The translations under genes and the position numbers were made by a program. Under the pieces are notes generated by a model. The model searched no databases and was not told the origin of the DNA. It saw nothing but the letters and a program-made list of their open reading frames with translations. Shown piece after piece: positions 8,101-17,950 of a stretch of 64,000 nucleotides of DNA. The stretch's first letter is position 1, and every line of letters starts with the position of its first letter. Source of the DNA: Mycolicibacterium gilvum (lineage in GTDB: Bacteria > Actinomycetota > Actinomycetes > Mycobacteriales > Mycobacteriaceae); assembly GCF_900454025.1 (NCBI RefSeq), contig NZ_UGQM01000001.1, positions 124,001 through 188,000 on the forward strand, in the 5' to 3' direction.

Positions 8101-8898
8101 TTGACAACGACTTCGGGACTGTCGGGCTACGTCCGCGAACAGGTCAAGCCCGGCCTACTGGCCGTCGGCGGATTCGTCCGCATGTGCGTGCTCGTCGGCA
8201 AGGCGACCTTCCGTACGCCCTTCCAGTGGCGGGAGTTCATCCTCCAGAGCTGGTTCCTGCTCCGGGTGGCCTTCCTGCCGACGGTCGCGGTGTCGATCCC
8301 GCTGACCGTGCTGCTGATCTTCACGCTCAACATCCTGCTGACCGAGTTCGGCGCCGCCGACATCTCCGGAGCGGGTGCGGCGCTCGGCGCCGTCACCCAG
8401 CTCGGCCCGCTGGTGACCGTGCTCGTCGTAGCCGGCGCGGGCTCCACGGCCATCTGCGCCGACCTGGGCGCCCGCACCATCCGTGAGGAGATCGACGCCC
8501 TCGAGGTCCTCGGCATCGACCCGATCCACCGGCTCGTCGTGCCCCGCGTCATCGCCTCCACCTTCGTCGCGATGCTGCTCAACGGCGCGGTCATCACCAT
8601 CGGCCTGGTCGGCGGCTTCATCTTCGGCGTCTACCTGCAGAACGTCTCCGCGGGCGCCTACGTGTCCACGCTGACCCTGGTCACAGGTCTTCCCGAGGTG
8701 CTGATCTCGCTGGTCAAGGCCCTCACCTTCGGTCTGATCGCCGGCCTCGTCGGCTGCTACCGGGGCCTGACGGTCGCCGGCGGCGCGAAGGGTGTCGGGA
8801 CCGCCGTGAACGAGACGCTGGTGCTCTGCGTCATCGCGCTGTTCGCCGTCAACGTGGTCCTGACGACCATCGGTGTTCGTTTCGGAACGGGGACCTGA
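8101..8898 (+). CDS. yrbE1A: MlaE/YrbE-family ABC permease YrbE1A
   Basis: The 265-residue protein, the same length as M. tuberculosis YrbE1A, is an integral membrane protein of the MlaE permease family. It has about five or six hydrophobic segments, including PTVAVSIPLTVLLIFTLNIL and the conserved DLGARTIREEIDALEVLGIDP loop that couples to the ATPase. With YrbE1B it forms the presumed inner-membrane channel of the Mce1 lipid importer. The start is a TTG (8101), which fits the family N-terminus. It is followed after one base by yrbE1B. The ATPase partner (MceG/Mkl) is not in this window. Confidence 0.92.
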   Translation: MTTTSGLSGYVREQVKPGLLAVGGFVRMCVLVGKATFRTPFQWREFILQSWFLLRVAFLPTVAVSIPLTVLLIFTLNILLTEFGAADISGAGAALGAVTQLGPLVTVLVVAGAGSTAICADLGARTIREEIDALEVLGIDPIHRLVVPRVIASTFVAMLLNGAVITIGLVGGFIFGVYLQNVSAGAYVSTLTLVTGLPEVLISLVKALTFGLIAGLVGCYRGLTVAGGAKGVGTAVNETLVLCVIALFAVNVVLTTIGVRFGTGT

Positions 8899-8899
8899 C

Positions 8900-9772
8900 G
8901 TGTCCGATACCGCAGCAGTCCTGAGGTCGCGCTTCCCGCGCGGCGTCGCGCGCGCCGAGAAGATCGTCGGCGCGCCGGGTCGCGGCCTCGACAGCATCGG
9001 CCATGTCGCGTGGTTCGTCGTCACCGCGGTCGGCTCGATCGGTCACGCGGTGCGTTACTACCGCAAGGAGATGCTGCGGCTGATCGCCGAGATCGGCATG
9101 GGCACCGGCGCGATGGCCGTGGTCGGCGGCACCGTCGCGATCGTCGGCTTCGTGACGCTCTCGGGCTCGTCGCTGGTCGCGATCCAGGGCTTCGCCTCGC
9201 TCGGCAACATCGGCGTGGAGGCGTTCACCGGCTTCTTCGCCGCACTGATCAACGTCCGGATCGCCGCGCCGGTGGTCGCGGGTCAGGCGCTGGCGGCCAC
9301 CGTCGGCGCCGGCGCGACCGCCGAACTGGGCGCCATGCGGATCAGCGAGGAGATCGACGCCCTCGAGGTCATGGGCATCAAATCGATCTCGTATCTGGTC
9401 TCGACGCGCATCGTCGCCGGCTTCGTCGTCATCATCCCGCTCTACGCGATGGCGATCATCATGTCGTTCCTGTCCGCACAGGCGACCACCACGATCTTCT
9501 ACGGCCAGTCCACCGGCACCTACGAGCACTACTTCCGCACATTCCTGCGTCCTGACGACGTGTTCTGGTCCTTCGTGCAGGCGGTCATCATCTCGGTCAT
9601 CGTGATGCTCAACCACTGCTACTACGGCTTCTACGCCAGCGGCGGACCCGTCGGCGTCGGTGAGGCGGTCGGCAGGTCCATGCGGGCCTCGCTGGTCGCG
9701 ATCGTCTGTGTCGTGCTCTTCGCCTCGTTGGCGCTCTACGGCGTCGACCCGAACTTCAACCTCACGGTGTAG
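8900..9772 (+). CDS. yrbE1B: MlaE/YrbE-family ABC permease YrbE1B
   Basis: The 290-residue protein is the second MlaE-type permease of the Mce1 complex. It carries the same family signature as YrbE1A (ELGAMRISEEIDALEVMGIKS) and several membrane segments. The GTG at 8900, one base after the yrbE1A stop, gives MSDTAAVLRSRFPRG and a length matching M. tuberculosis YrbE1B. An in-frame ATG at 8873 would overlap yrbE1A and is less likely. mce1A follows after four bases, so translation of the whole block is coupled. Confidence 0.92.
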   Translation: MSDTAAVLRSRFPRGVARAEKIVGAPGRGLDSIGHVAWFVVTAVGSIGHAVRYYRKEMLRLIAEIGMGTGAMAVVGGTVAIVGFVTLSGSSLVAIQGFASLGNIGVEAFTGFFAALINVRIAAPVVAGQALAATVGAGATAELGAMRISEEIDALEVMGIKSISYLVSTRIVAGFVVIIPLYAMAIIMSFLSAQATTTIFYGQSTGTYEHYFRTFLRPDDVFWSFVQAVIISVIVMLNHCYYGFYASGGPVGVGEAVGRSMRASLVAIVCVVLFASLALYGVDPNFNLTV

Positions 9773-9776
9773 CGCG

Positions 9777-10994
9777 ATGACAGCACCCATGAACACCAAA
9801 CGCCAGCCGCCGTACAAGATCGCCGGCATCGTCCTGGCGCTCGTCACGATCCTGATCCTGGTCCTGGTGTACCTGCAGTTCCGCGGTGATTTCCTGCCGC
9901 GCACCCAGCTGACGATGATCTCGGCCCGCTCCGGTCTGTCGCTGGACTCGGGCTCGAAGGTCACCTTCAACGGCGTCGAGATCGGCAAGGTCAGCGAGGT
10001 CGAGGAGACGACCGTCGGCGGCGAGCCACGCGCCAAGATCCTGCTCGAGGTGAACCCGAAGTACCTCGACCTGATCCCGCGCAACGTCAACGCCGACATC
10101 AGCGCGACGACGGTGTTCGGCAACAAGTACGTGTCGTTCACCTCGCCGGAGAACCCGCAGTCCGAGCGGATCTCGGCGTCGGACGTCATCGACGTCACCT
10201 CGGTGACCACCGAGTTCAACACCCTCTTCGAGACGGTGGTCGAGGTCGCCGAGCAGGTCGACCCGATCAAGCTCAACCAGACGCTGACCGCGACCGCGCA
10301 GGCGCTCGACGGGCTCGGCGACCGGTTCGGCGAGTCGATCATCAACGGCAACCAGATTCTCGCCGAGATCAACCCGCAGATGCCGCAGATCCGCCGCGAC
10401 AACCAGTTGCTCGCCGACCTCGGCGAGGTGTATTCGAACGCCGCGCCGGACCTGTTCGACGGTCTGCAGAACGCGGTGACGACCGCGCGCACGCTCAACG
10501 AACAACAGGGCGACGTCGATCAGGCGCTGATGGCGGCGGTCGGATTCGGCAACACCGGCGGCGACATCTTCGAACGCGGCGGCCCATACCTGGTGCGCGG
10601 CGCCCGGGATCTGGTGCCCACCTCCGCGCTGCTCGACAAGTACAGCCCGTCCTTCTTCTGCATGATGCGCAACTATCACGACGTCGAGCCGAAGATCGCC
10701 GATGCGCTCGGCGGCAACGGCTACTCGCTGAAGACCCATTCGCAGGTCCTCGGACTGGGCGCGGGCAACGCCTACGTCTACCCCGACAACCTGCCGCGCG
10801 TGAACGCCAAGGGCGGACCGGGCGGACGGCCGGGCTGCTGGCAGCCGATCACCCGTGACCTGTGGCCGGCGCCGTTCCTGGTGCTCGACACCGGCGCGTC
10901 GATCGCCCCGTACAACCACATGGAGCTCGGACAGCCGCTGTTCACCGAGTACGTCTGGGGACGCCAAGTCGGGGAGCACACGATCAACCCATGA
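9777..10994 (+). CDS. mce1A: Mce-family protein Mce1A
   Basis: The 405-residue protein has one N-terminal membrane segment (residues ~14-34, IAGIVLALVTILILVLVYL), then an MCE domain (MISARSGLSLDSGSKVTFNGVEIGKV) and a long helical region. MCE proteins assemble into a hexameric tunnel that carries lipid across the periplasm. M. tuberculosis Mce1A has a longer C-terminal tail of about 50 residues, absent here; the protein ends GEHTINP. The ATG at 9777 is four bases after yrbE1B, and the stop overlaps the mce1B start in an ATGA. Confidence 0.92.
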   Translation: MTAPMNTKRQPPYKIAGIVLALVTILILVLVYLQFRGDFLPRTQLTMISARSGLSLDSGSKVTFNGVEIGKVSEVEETTVGGEPRAKILLEVNPKYLDLIPRNVNADISATTVFGNKYVSFTSPENPQSERISASDVIDVTSVTTEFNTLFETVVEVAEQVDPIKLNQTLTATAQALDGLGDRFGESIINGNQILAEINPQMPQIRRDNQLLADLGEVYSNAAPDLFDGLQNAVTTARTLNEQQGDVDQALMAAVGFGNTGGDIFERGGPYLVRGARDLVPTSALLDKYSPSFFCMMRNYHDVEPKIADALGGNGYSLKTHSQVLGLGAGNAYVYPDNLPRVNAKGGPGGRPGCWQPITRDLWPAPFLVLDTGASIAPYNHMELGQPLFTEYVWGRQVGEHTINP

Positions 10995-12022
10995 AAATCA
11001 CCGGTACTGCGATCAAGCTCGGCGCCTTCGCGCTGGTGCTGCTCATGTTCACCGCGATCATCATCGTGGTCTTCGGCCAGATGCGTTTCGACCGCACGAC
11101 CGGCTATTCGGCGATCTTCTCCAACGCCAGCGGTCTGCGCTCCGGACAGTTCGTCCGCGCGTCCGGGGTCGAGGTCGGCAAGGTCAAGGGTGTCGAGCTG
11201 ATCGACAACGGCTCCAGGGTCCGGGTCGACTTCGACGTGGACCGCTCGCTGGAGCTGTTCGACGAGACCACCGCGTCGGTGCGCTACCTCAACCTCATCG
11301 GCGACCGGTACCTGGAGCTCGCGCGCGGCGACAGCAACACCCGACTGGCCGCGGGCGGCACCATCCCGGTCGAACGCACCCAGCCGGCACTGGACCTCGA
11401 CGCGCTCATCGGTGGTTTCCGCCCGGTGTTCCAGTCGCTGGACCCGGAGAAGGTCAACACCATCGCGCAGTCGCTCATCACGGTTTTCCAGGGACAGGGT
11501 GGCACCATCAACGACATCCTCGACCAGACCGCGTCGCTGACCTCGGCGCTGGCCGACCGCGATCAGGCGATCGGCGAGGTGGTCACCAACCTCAACACCG
11601 TGCTCGACACGACCGTGCGCCACCAGCAGGAGTTCGACGACACCGTGAAGAACTTCGAGGTGCTGATCACCGGGCTGAAGAACCGGGCCGATCCGCTCGC
11701 GGAGTCCGTGGCCGACATCAGCGACGCCGCGGGCACGATCGGCGATCTGCTCGCCGACAACCGCCCGCTGCTGCAGAGCACGATCAGCAAGCTGGAGATC
11801 CTCAACCAGCCGCTGGTCGATCAGCGCGACCAGCTCAACCAGCTGCTGGAGCAGATTCCCGACGCGCTGGCGATCATCGGCCGCTCGGGTGGCATCTACG
11901 GCGACTTCTTCAACTTCTACGCCTGCGACGTCACCCTCAAGCTCAACGGCCTGCAACCGGGAGGCCCGGTCCGCACGGTGCGGGTGTGGAGCCAGCCCAC
12001 GGGTAGGTGCACGCCGCAATGA
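10991..12022 (+). CDS. mce1B: Mce-family protein Mce1B
   Basis: The 343-residue protein has an N-terminal membrane segment (TAIKLGAFALVLLMFTAIII) and an MCE domain (YSAIFSNASGLRSGQFVRAS, then GVEVGKVKGVELI). The helical C-terminal half is rich in N, D and Q positions typical of Mce tunnels. The length matches M. tuberculosis Mce1B within a few residues. The start at 10991 overlaps the mce1A stop, and its own stop overlaps the mce1C ATG by four bases, so the start choice is firm. Confidence 0.92.
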   Translation: MKITGTAIKLGAFALVLLMFTAIIIVVFGQMRFDRTTGYSAIFSNASGLRSGQFVRASGVEVGKVKGVELIDNGSRVRVDFDVDRSLELFDETTASVRYLNLIGDRYLELARGDSNTRLAAGGTIPVERTQPALDLDALIGGFRPVFQSLDPEKVNTIAQSLITVFQGQGGTINDILDQTASLTSALADRDQAIGEVVTNLNTVLDTTVRHQQEFDDTVKNFEVLITGLKNRADPLAESVADISDAAGTIGDLLADNRPLLQSTISKLEILNQPLVDQRDQLNQLLEQIPDALAIIGRSGGIYGDFFNFYACDVTLKLNGLQPGGPVRTVRVWSQPTGRCTPQ

Positions 12023-13590
12023 GAGTCCTCGAAGGATCGAACCGCGTCCGCGGCGGGTTGATGGGCATCATCCTGCTGGTCGTCGTCATCGGCGTCGGGC
12101 AGAGCTTCGCCAGTGTGCCGATGCTGTTCGCGAAACCCACCTATTACGCCGAGTTCTCCGACACCGGCGGTCTCAACACCGGCGACAACGTCCGAATTGC
12201 CGGCGTCGACGTCGGCACCGTCAAGTCCCTGGAGATCGACGGTGACCGCGTGCGGATCGGCTACTCGCTGGGCGGCACCGAGATCGGCACCGAGAGCCTG
12301 GCGGCCATCCGCACCGACACGATCCTCGGCCGCCGCAACATGGAGATCGAGCCTCGCGGCTCGGATCCGTTGCAGGCCAACGGTGTTCTGCCGCTGGGGC
12401 AGACCACCACGCCGTATCAGATCTACGATGCGTTCTTCGACGTCAGCAAGAACACCGCCGGCTGGGACACCCAGACGGTCAAGGAGTCGCTGAACGTCCT
12501 CTCCGAGACCATCGACCAGACCTACCCGCACCTGAGCGCAGCGCTCGACGGCGTCGCACGGTTCTCCGACACCATCGGAAAGCGCGACGACCAGATCAAG
12601 CAACTGCTCGCCAACGCCAACAAGGTGGCCGGCGTCCTGGGCAACCGCAGCGAACAGATCAACCAGCTGTTCGTCAACGGGCAGACACTGCTCGCGGCGG
12701 TCAACGAACGCAACTACGCCGTCAGCCAGCTGCTCGAACGCGTCGACACGTTCTCGACCCAGGTCCGCGGCTTCATCGACGACAACCCGAACCTCAACCA
12801 TGTCCTCGAGCAGCTGCGGGTGATCACCGACGTGCTGGCCGCGCGCAAGCTCGACATCACCGACACGCTGTCGTCGCTGTCGAAGTTCATGGTCTCGCTG
12901 GGTGAGGCGCTCGCGTCCGGCCCGTACTTCAAGGTCATGCTCGCCAACCTGGCGCCGTACTGGATCCTTCAGCCGTTCGTCGACGCCGCGTTCAAGAAGC
13001 GCGGGATCGACCCGGAAGAGTTCTGGCGCAACGCAGGCCTGCCCGCGTTCCGCTTCCCGGACCCCAACGGCGTCGGTTTCGAGAACGGCGCGCCACCGCC
13101 GGCGCCGACCACGATCGAAGGCACGCCAAAGAACCCGGGACCCGCGGTGCCCCCCGGCTCGCCGTGCTCCTACACCCCGCCCGCCAACGGCCTGCCCACG
13201 CCGGGCAATCCGCTGCCGTGTGCGAGCCTGACCCAGGGTCCGTACGGGCCGGTGCCCGGCGGTTACCCGCCACCGAACGTCGTGACCTCGGAGCCGAATG
13301 CGCATGGGCCGCAGGCATCCCCGGGTGTTCCCGCCGCCGCCATCCCCGGCCAGCTGTCCCCGGAGGTGCCGGGTGCGCGCCCGCCGTTGCCGTCGGCCCC
13401 GCCCGGCGCGCGCACCGTGCCGCTGGCGCCGCAGCCCGCACCGGCGGACTTCACGCCGGGTATCGCCCCTTTGCCGCCCGCACTGACCGGCCCGCCGCCA
13501 CCGGCGGGACCCGGTCCGGCACCCGCACCCGCGGGGGAGCCGCTGCTGCCGGGTAATCCGCCGTTCCTCCCACCGGGATCGCAAGGGTAG
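12019..13590 (+). CDS. mce1C: Mce-family protein Mce1C with proline-rich tail
   Basis: The 523-residue protein has an N-terminal membrane segment (GLMGIILLVVVIGVGQSF), the MCE domain (YYAEFSDTGGLNTGDNVRIA, then GVDVGTVKSLEID), a helical region and a C-terminal tail from about residue 355 that is very rich in P, G and A. Such tails are known for Mce C, D and F proteins and may cross or contact the cell wall. The ATG 12019 overlaps the mce1B stop (ATGA). A GTG at 12007 is in frame but less likely. mce1D starts 14 bp later. Confidence 0.92.
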   Translation: MRVLEGSNRVRGGLMGIILLVVVIGVGQSFASVPMLFAKPTYYAEFSDTGGLNTGDNVRIAGVDVGTVKSLEIDGDRVRIGYSLGGTEIGTESLAAIRTDTILGRRNMEIEPRGSDPLQANGVLPLGQTTTPYQIYDAFFDVSKNTAGWDTQTVKESLNVLSETIDQTYPHLSAALDGVARFSDTIGKRDDQIKQLLANANKVAGVLGNRSEQINQLFVNGQTLLAAVNERNYAVSQLLERVDTFSTQVRGFIDDNPNLNHVLEQLRVITDVLAARKLDITDTLSSLSKFMVSLGEALASGPYFKVMLANLAPYWILQPFVDAAFKKRGIDPEEFWRNAGLPAFRFPDPNGVGFENGAPPPAPTTIEGTPKNPGPAVPPGSPCSYTPPANGLPTPGNPLPCASLTQGPYGPVPGGYPPPNVVTSEPNAHGPQASPGVPAAAIPGQLSPEVPGARPPLPSAPPGARTVPLAPQPAPADFTPGIAPLPPALTGPPPPAGPGPAPAPAGEPLLPGNPPFLPPGSQG

Positions 13591-13604
13591 GGGGCGAGAG
13601 AATC

Positions 13605-15242
13605 ATGTCGACAATCTTCAACGTCCGAAACATGAAGGGGCCTGGGCTTTCCCGCGCCCTGATCATCGGAACCATCGTCCTGGTGCTCGTCGTGGTCGGC
13701 GCGTTCCTCGGGATGAAGCTCTACAAGCAGATGACCACCAAGACCGTTGTCGCCTACTTCACGCAGACCCTCGCCATCTATCCGGGCGACAAGGTCCAGA
13801 TCATGGGTGTCCAGGTCGGCTCGATCGACAAGATCGAGCCCGCCGGGGACAAGATGAAGGTGACATTCCACTACGAGGACAAGTACAAGGTCCCCGAGAA
13901 CGCCACCGCGTCGATCCTGAACCCCAGCCTGGTGGCGTCGCGCACCATCCAGCTCTCGCCGGCCTACACCGGTGGAAACACGTTGCCCGACAACGCTGTT
14001 CTCGACATCGACCGCACCCAGGTGCCGGTCGAGTACGACGACCTGCGGGACTCGATCAGCAGGCTGCTCACCGATCTAGGACCGACGCCCGAACAGCCCA
14101 AGGGCCCGTTCGGCGACATCATCGAGTCGGCGGCCGACGGATTCGCCGGTAAGGGCAAGCAGCTCAACAGCACGCTGAACAACCTCTCCGAGGCTCTGTT
14201 CGCCCTCAACGAGGGGCGCGGGGACTTCTTCAGCGTGGTCAAGAGCCTCGCGACGTTCGTCAACGCGCTGCACCAGAGCGATCAGCAGTTCGTCGCGCTG
14301 AACAACGATCTGGCCCAGTTCACCAACGCGTTCACCGACACCGATCGCGAGGTCGCCAACGCGCTGCAGGACCTCAACGAACTGCTCACCACCACACGGG
14401 GTTTCATCGACGAGAACGGTGAGGTGCTCACACACGACGTGCAGAACCTCGCCGAGATCACCAATGCGATCCTGCAGCCCGAGCCGCTCGACGGTCTCGA
14501 GACAGCGCTGCACGCGTATCCGAACGTCGCGGCGAACCTGATGAACATCTCGTCGCCGAACGCCGGTGGAATCGTCACGCTGCCGGTCATCTCGAACTTC
14601 GCCAACCCGATGCAGTTCCTGTGCAGCGCGATCCAGGCGGGCAGCCGGCTGGGCTACCAGGAGTCGGCGGAGCTGTGCGCGCAGTACCTCGGGCCGATCC
14701 TCGACGCGATCAAGTTCAACTACCTGCCGTTCGGCGCCAACCAGTTGCAGACGGCGATGACGCTGCCCAAACAGATCTCGTACTCCGAGGAGCGGCTGCG
14801 TCCGCCCCCGGGTTACAAGGACACCACCGTGCCGGGCATCTTCTCCCGCGACACCCTGTTCTCGCACGGCAACCACGAGCCGGGCTGGATCGTTGCACCC
14901 GGTATGCAGGGCGTCGAGGTGCAGCCGTTCACCAGGAACATGCTGACGCCCGAGTCGCTGTCCGAGCTGATGGGCGGCCCGGACATCGCGCCGCCGCCGG
15001 CCCCGCCGGCGTTCGGGACGACCCGCTACGGCAACCTGCCCGGTCCGCCGAACGCGTTCGACCAGAACAACCCGCTGCCGCCGCCGTGGTACCCGCAGCC
15101 GGGTCCGCCGCCGGCACCGGCTCCGGGCGTCGTCCCGGGCAATCCGGCTCCGGTCAGTGCGCCCGCCCCCGCCGCGCCGGCACCGGCCCCCGCGGTACCG
15201 TCGGGACCGCTGTTGCCTGCTGAGGCTGGAGGAACGCGATGA
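13605..15242 (+). CDS. mce1D: Mce-family protein Mce1D with proline-rich tail
   Basis: The 545-residue protein has a membrane segment (residues ~16-39, ALIIGTIVLVLVVVGAFLG), the MCE domain (VVAYFTQTLAIYPGDKVQIM, then GVQVGSIDKIEPA), a long helical part with alternating hydrophobic pattern, and a proline/alanine-rich tail from about residue 465. A ribosome-binding-like GGGGCGAGAG precedes the ATG. It overlaps lprK (mce1E) by four bases. It is one of six subunits expected in the heterohexameric Mce1 tunnel. Confidence 0.92.
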   Translation: MSTIFNVRNMKGPGLSRALIIGTIVLVLVVVGAFLGMKLYKQMTTKTVVAYFTQTLAIYPGDKVQIMGVQVGSIDKIEPAGDKMKVTFHYEDKYKVPENATASILNPSLVASRTIQLSPAYTGGNTLPDNAVLDIDRTQVPVEYDDLRDSISRLLTDLGPTPEQPKGPFGDIIESAADGFAGKGKQLNSTLNNLSEALFALNEGRGDFFSVVKSLATFVNALHQSDQQFVALNNDLAQFTNAFTDTDREVANALQDLNELLTTTRGFIDENGEVLTHDVQNLAEITNAILQPEPLDGLETALHAYPNVAANLMNISSPNAGGIVTLPVISNFANPMQFLCSAIQAGSRLGYQESAELCAQYLGPILDAIKFNYLPFGANQLQTAMTLPKQISYSEERLRPPPGYKDTTVPGIFSRDTLFSHGNHEPGWIVAPGMQGVEVQPFTRNMLTPESLSELMGGPDIAPPPAPPAFGTTRYGNLPGPPNAFDQNNPLPPPWYPQPGPPPAPAPGVVPGNPAPVSAPAPAAPAPAPAVPSGPLLPAEAGGTR

Positions 15243-16384
15243 GGAGGCTGGGAACTCTGGCCAAGCGCGCCGTCGCGCTCGGCGCCGCGGCGCTGGTCCT
15301 AACGTCGTGTGGGTCCTGGAAGGGCATCGCCAACATCCCGCTGCCGGGTGGTCCCGGCACCGGGTCGGAGCGCACCACGATCTACGTGCAGATGCCCGAC
15401 ACGCTGGCGCTGAACGTCAACAGCCGGGTGCGGGTGGCCGACGTCTACGTCGGTCGCGTCCGCGCGATCGAGCTGCGCAACTGGGTGGCGACGCTGACGC
15501 TGGACCTGGAGCCGAACATCGCGCTGCCGGTCAACACGCAGGCCAAGATCGGCCAGACCAGCCTGCTGGGCTCGCAGCACGTCCAGCTCGACCTGCCGCC
15601 GAACCCGTCCTCGCAGCGGCTCGAGAGCGGCGACACCATCATGCTGGAGAACGCGTCGGCGTTCCCGACCACCGAGCGGGTGCTCGCGAGCATCGCCTCG
15701 ATCCTGACCGGCGGCGGCGTGACGAACCTCGAGACCATCCAGTCCGAGGTCTACAACGTGCTCAACGGCCGTGCCGACCAGATCCGGGACTTCCTGGGGC
15801 AGCTCGACACGTTCACCGCGGAGCTCAACCAGCAACGCGACGACATCACCCGCGCGATCGACTCCACCAACCGGTTGCTGACGATCGTGGCGCAGCGCAA
15901 CAACACCCTGGACGCGGTGCTGACCGAGTTCCCGCCGTTGATCAAGCATTTTGCGGACACCCGGGATCTGTTCGGCGACGCCATCGAGTCGCTCGGCCGG
16001 ATCAGCAACGCCGCCGTCGAGGCGCTGGAACCAGCGAACGCCGACATCAACCAGAACCTGGAGAACCTGCAGCGGCCGCTGCGCGAGCTCGGGAAGTCCG
16101 GGCCGTACCTGCTCGGCGCGCTGAAGATCTTCCTGACCGCGCCGTACAGCATCGAGAACGTCCACAAGGCGATCCGCGGCGACTACATCAACACATCGAT
16201 CGGCGTCGATTTGACGCTCTCGGCGATCGACAACGGGTTCTTCTCTGGCACCGGTATCTCGGGCATGCTGCGCGCCCTCGAGCAGGCGTGGGGTCGTGAC
16301 CCGGCGACGATGATCCCGGATGTGCGCTTCACCCCGAACCCGAACTCGGCGCCGAACGGGCCTCTCATCGAGAGGAGTGAGTGA
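15239..16384 (+). CDS. lprK: Mce-family lipoprotein Mce1E (LprK)
   Basis: The 381-residue protein starts with a lipoprotein signal ending in the lipobox LTSC (Cys near residue 24), so it is lipid-anchored rather than held by a membrane helix, as always for the E subunit of Mce systems. The MCE domain (IYVQMPDTLALNVNSRVRVA, then DVYVGRVRAIEL) follows, then a helical region. It overlaps mce1D by four bases and precedes mce1F by three, consistent with one transcript. Confidence 0.92.
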   Translation: MRRLGTLAKRAVALGAAALVLTSCGSWKGIANIPLPGGPGTGSERTTIYVQMPDTLALNVNSRVRVADVYVGRVRAIELRNWVATLTLDLEPNIALPVNTQAKIGQTSLLGSQHVQLDLPPNPSSQRLESGDTIMLENASAFPTTERVLASIASILTGGGVTNLETIQSEVYNVLNGRADQIRDFLGQLDTFTAELNQQRDDITRAIDSTNRLLTIVAQRNNTLDAVLTEFPPLIKHFADTRDLFGDAIESLGRISNAAVEALEPANADINQNLENLQRPLRELGKSGPYLLGALKIFLTAPYSIENVHKAIRGDYINTSIGVDLTLSAIDNGFFSGTGISGMLRALEQAWGRDPATMIPDVRFTPNPNSAPNGPLIERSE

Positions 16385-16387
16385 GCG

Positions 16388-17950
16388 ATGCTGACCCGCT
16401 TCATCAAGATTCAGCTCATCATCTTCACAATCCTGACCGTCGTGGCGCTGGGTGTTCTCGGGCTGTACTACCTGCGGCTGCCGAGCCTGGTCGGCGTCGG
16501 GCAGTACACGCTGTACGCCGAGCTGCCACGCTCCGGAGGCCTGTACCCGACGGGCAACGTGACCTACCGCGGCACCCAGATCGGCAAGGTGACCGAGGTC
16601 GAGCCGACGGAGACCGGTGCCCGGGCGACGATGAGCATCGACAACGAGTACAAGATCCCGGCCGACGCGACGGCCAACGTGCACTCGGTGTCGGCGATCG
16701 GTGAGCAGTATCTGGACCTGGTGTCGACCAGCGGCACCACCCAGTACCTCAGCCCCGGCCAGACCATCACCGAGGGCACGGTGCCCAGCGAGGTCGGTCC
16801 GGCGATCGACGCGGCCAACGACGGGCTCGCCGTGCTGCCGAAAGAGAAGATCGACGCCCTGCTCACCGAGACGTCGGAGGCCGTCGGCGGGCTCGGACCG
16901 TCGCTGCAGCGACTGGTTGATTCGACGACCAACCTCGCCGAGGGATTCCGGGACAACCTGCCGCAGGTCACCGACATTATCAACAACGCGGCGCCGATCC
17001 TGGACAGCCAGGTCCAGTCCGGTGACGCGATCGAGCAGTGGTCGCGCAACCTGAATGTGATCGCATCGCAGACCGCGGAGCAGGACCCCGCGCTGCGCAG
17101 TGGTCTGCAGCAGGCGGCCCCGACGCTGGACCAGGTCAACACGGTCTTCAGCGATGTGCAGGAGGCACTGCCGCAGACGCTGGCCAACCTCGCCGTCGTC
17201 AACGACATGCTCAAGCGCTACAACAAGGGCATTGAGCAGACCCTGGTCATCTACCCGCAGGGTGCGTCGCTGCTGCAGATGGGCTCGATCTTCCAGGACG
17301 GCGGTCTGCTGCACTTCGGTCTGTCCATCAACCAGCCGCCGCCGTGCATGACCGGCTTCCTGCCCGCCTCGGAGTGGCGCTCGCCGGCCGACACGAGCAC
17401 AGCGCCTATTCCCTCGGGTATGTACTGCAAGATCCCGAAGGACTACCAGGGCAATGTGGTGCGCGGTGCCCGCAACTATCCGTGCGTCGATGTGCCGGGC
17501 AAGCGTGCGGCCTCGCCGAAGGAATGCCGCAGCGACGAACCGTACGTCCCGCTGGGCACCAACCCGTGGTACGGCGACCCGAACCAGATCGTGGCGTGCC
17601 CGGCCCCCGGCGCCCGCTGCGACCAGCGGGTGGCGCCCGGTCAGGTGGTTCCCGCACCGTCGATCAACAACGGTCGCAACCCGCTGCCCGCCGACGAACT
17701 GCCAGCGCCGCAGACCACGGCACCTGTCAGCGATCCGGTGAGCCCTCCGGGCTCCGGTACGGTCAGGTGCAGCGGCCAACAGCCCAACCCGTGCACCTAC
17801 ACCCCCGCCCAGGGTCCTCCCGGCACGACCGCCGGGTACAGCCCGAGCAGCGGTGAGGTCGTGGGGCCTGACGGTGTCAGGTACAACGTGACCAATTCGA
17901 CGAATCCAGGAGACGACGGATGGAAGGAGATGCTGGCACCAGCCGGCTGA
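16388..17950 (+). CDS. mce1F: Mce-family protein Mce1F
   Basis: The 520-residue protein begins with a membrane segment (LIIFTILTVVALGVLGLYYL), then an MCE domain (YTLYAELPRSGGLYPTGNVT, then GTQIGKVTEVEP), then a helical part and a long, cysteine-containing proline-rich tail from about residue 315. Cysteine pairs in the tail suggest disulfides outside the membrane. The length matches M. tuberculosis Mce1F. Its 3' end overlaps the next Mce-associated gene by 31 bp. Confidence 0.92.
   Translation: MLTRFIKIQLIIFTILTVVALGVLGLYYLRLPSLVGVGQYTLYAELPRSGGLYPTGNVTYRGTQIGKVTEVEPTETGARATMSIDNEYKIPADATANVHSVSAIGEQYLDLVSTSGTTQYLSPGQTITEGTVPSEVGPAIDAANDGLAVLPKEKIDALLTETSEAVGGLGPSLQRLVDSTTNLAEGFRDNLPQVTDIINNAAPILDSQVQSGDAIEQWSRNLNVIASQTAEQDPALRSGLQQAAPTLDQVNTVFSDVQEALPQTLANLAVVNDMLKRYNKGIEQTLVIYPQGASLLQMGSIFQDGGLLHFGLSINQPPPCMTGFLPASEWRSPADTSTAPIPSGMYCKIPKDYQGNVVRGARNYPCVDVPGKRAASPKECRSDEPYVPLGTNPWYGDPNQIVACPAPGARCDQRVAPGQVVPAPSINNGRNPLPADELPAPQTTAPVSDPVSPPGSGTVRCSGQQPNPCTYTPAQGPPGTTAGYSPSSGEVVGPDGVRYNVTNSTNPGDDGWKEMLAPAG

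Noticed and set aside
8849..10498. A 549-codon minus-strand frame across yrbE1B-mce1A
   Set aside because: It is antisense to conserved genes in a tight operon; the composition is of a shadow frame.
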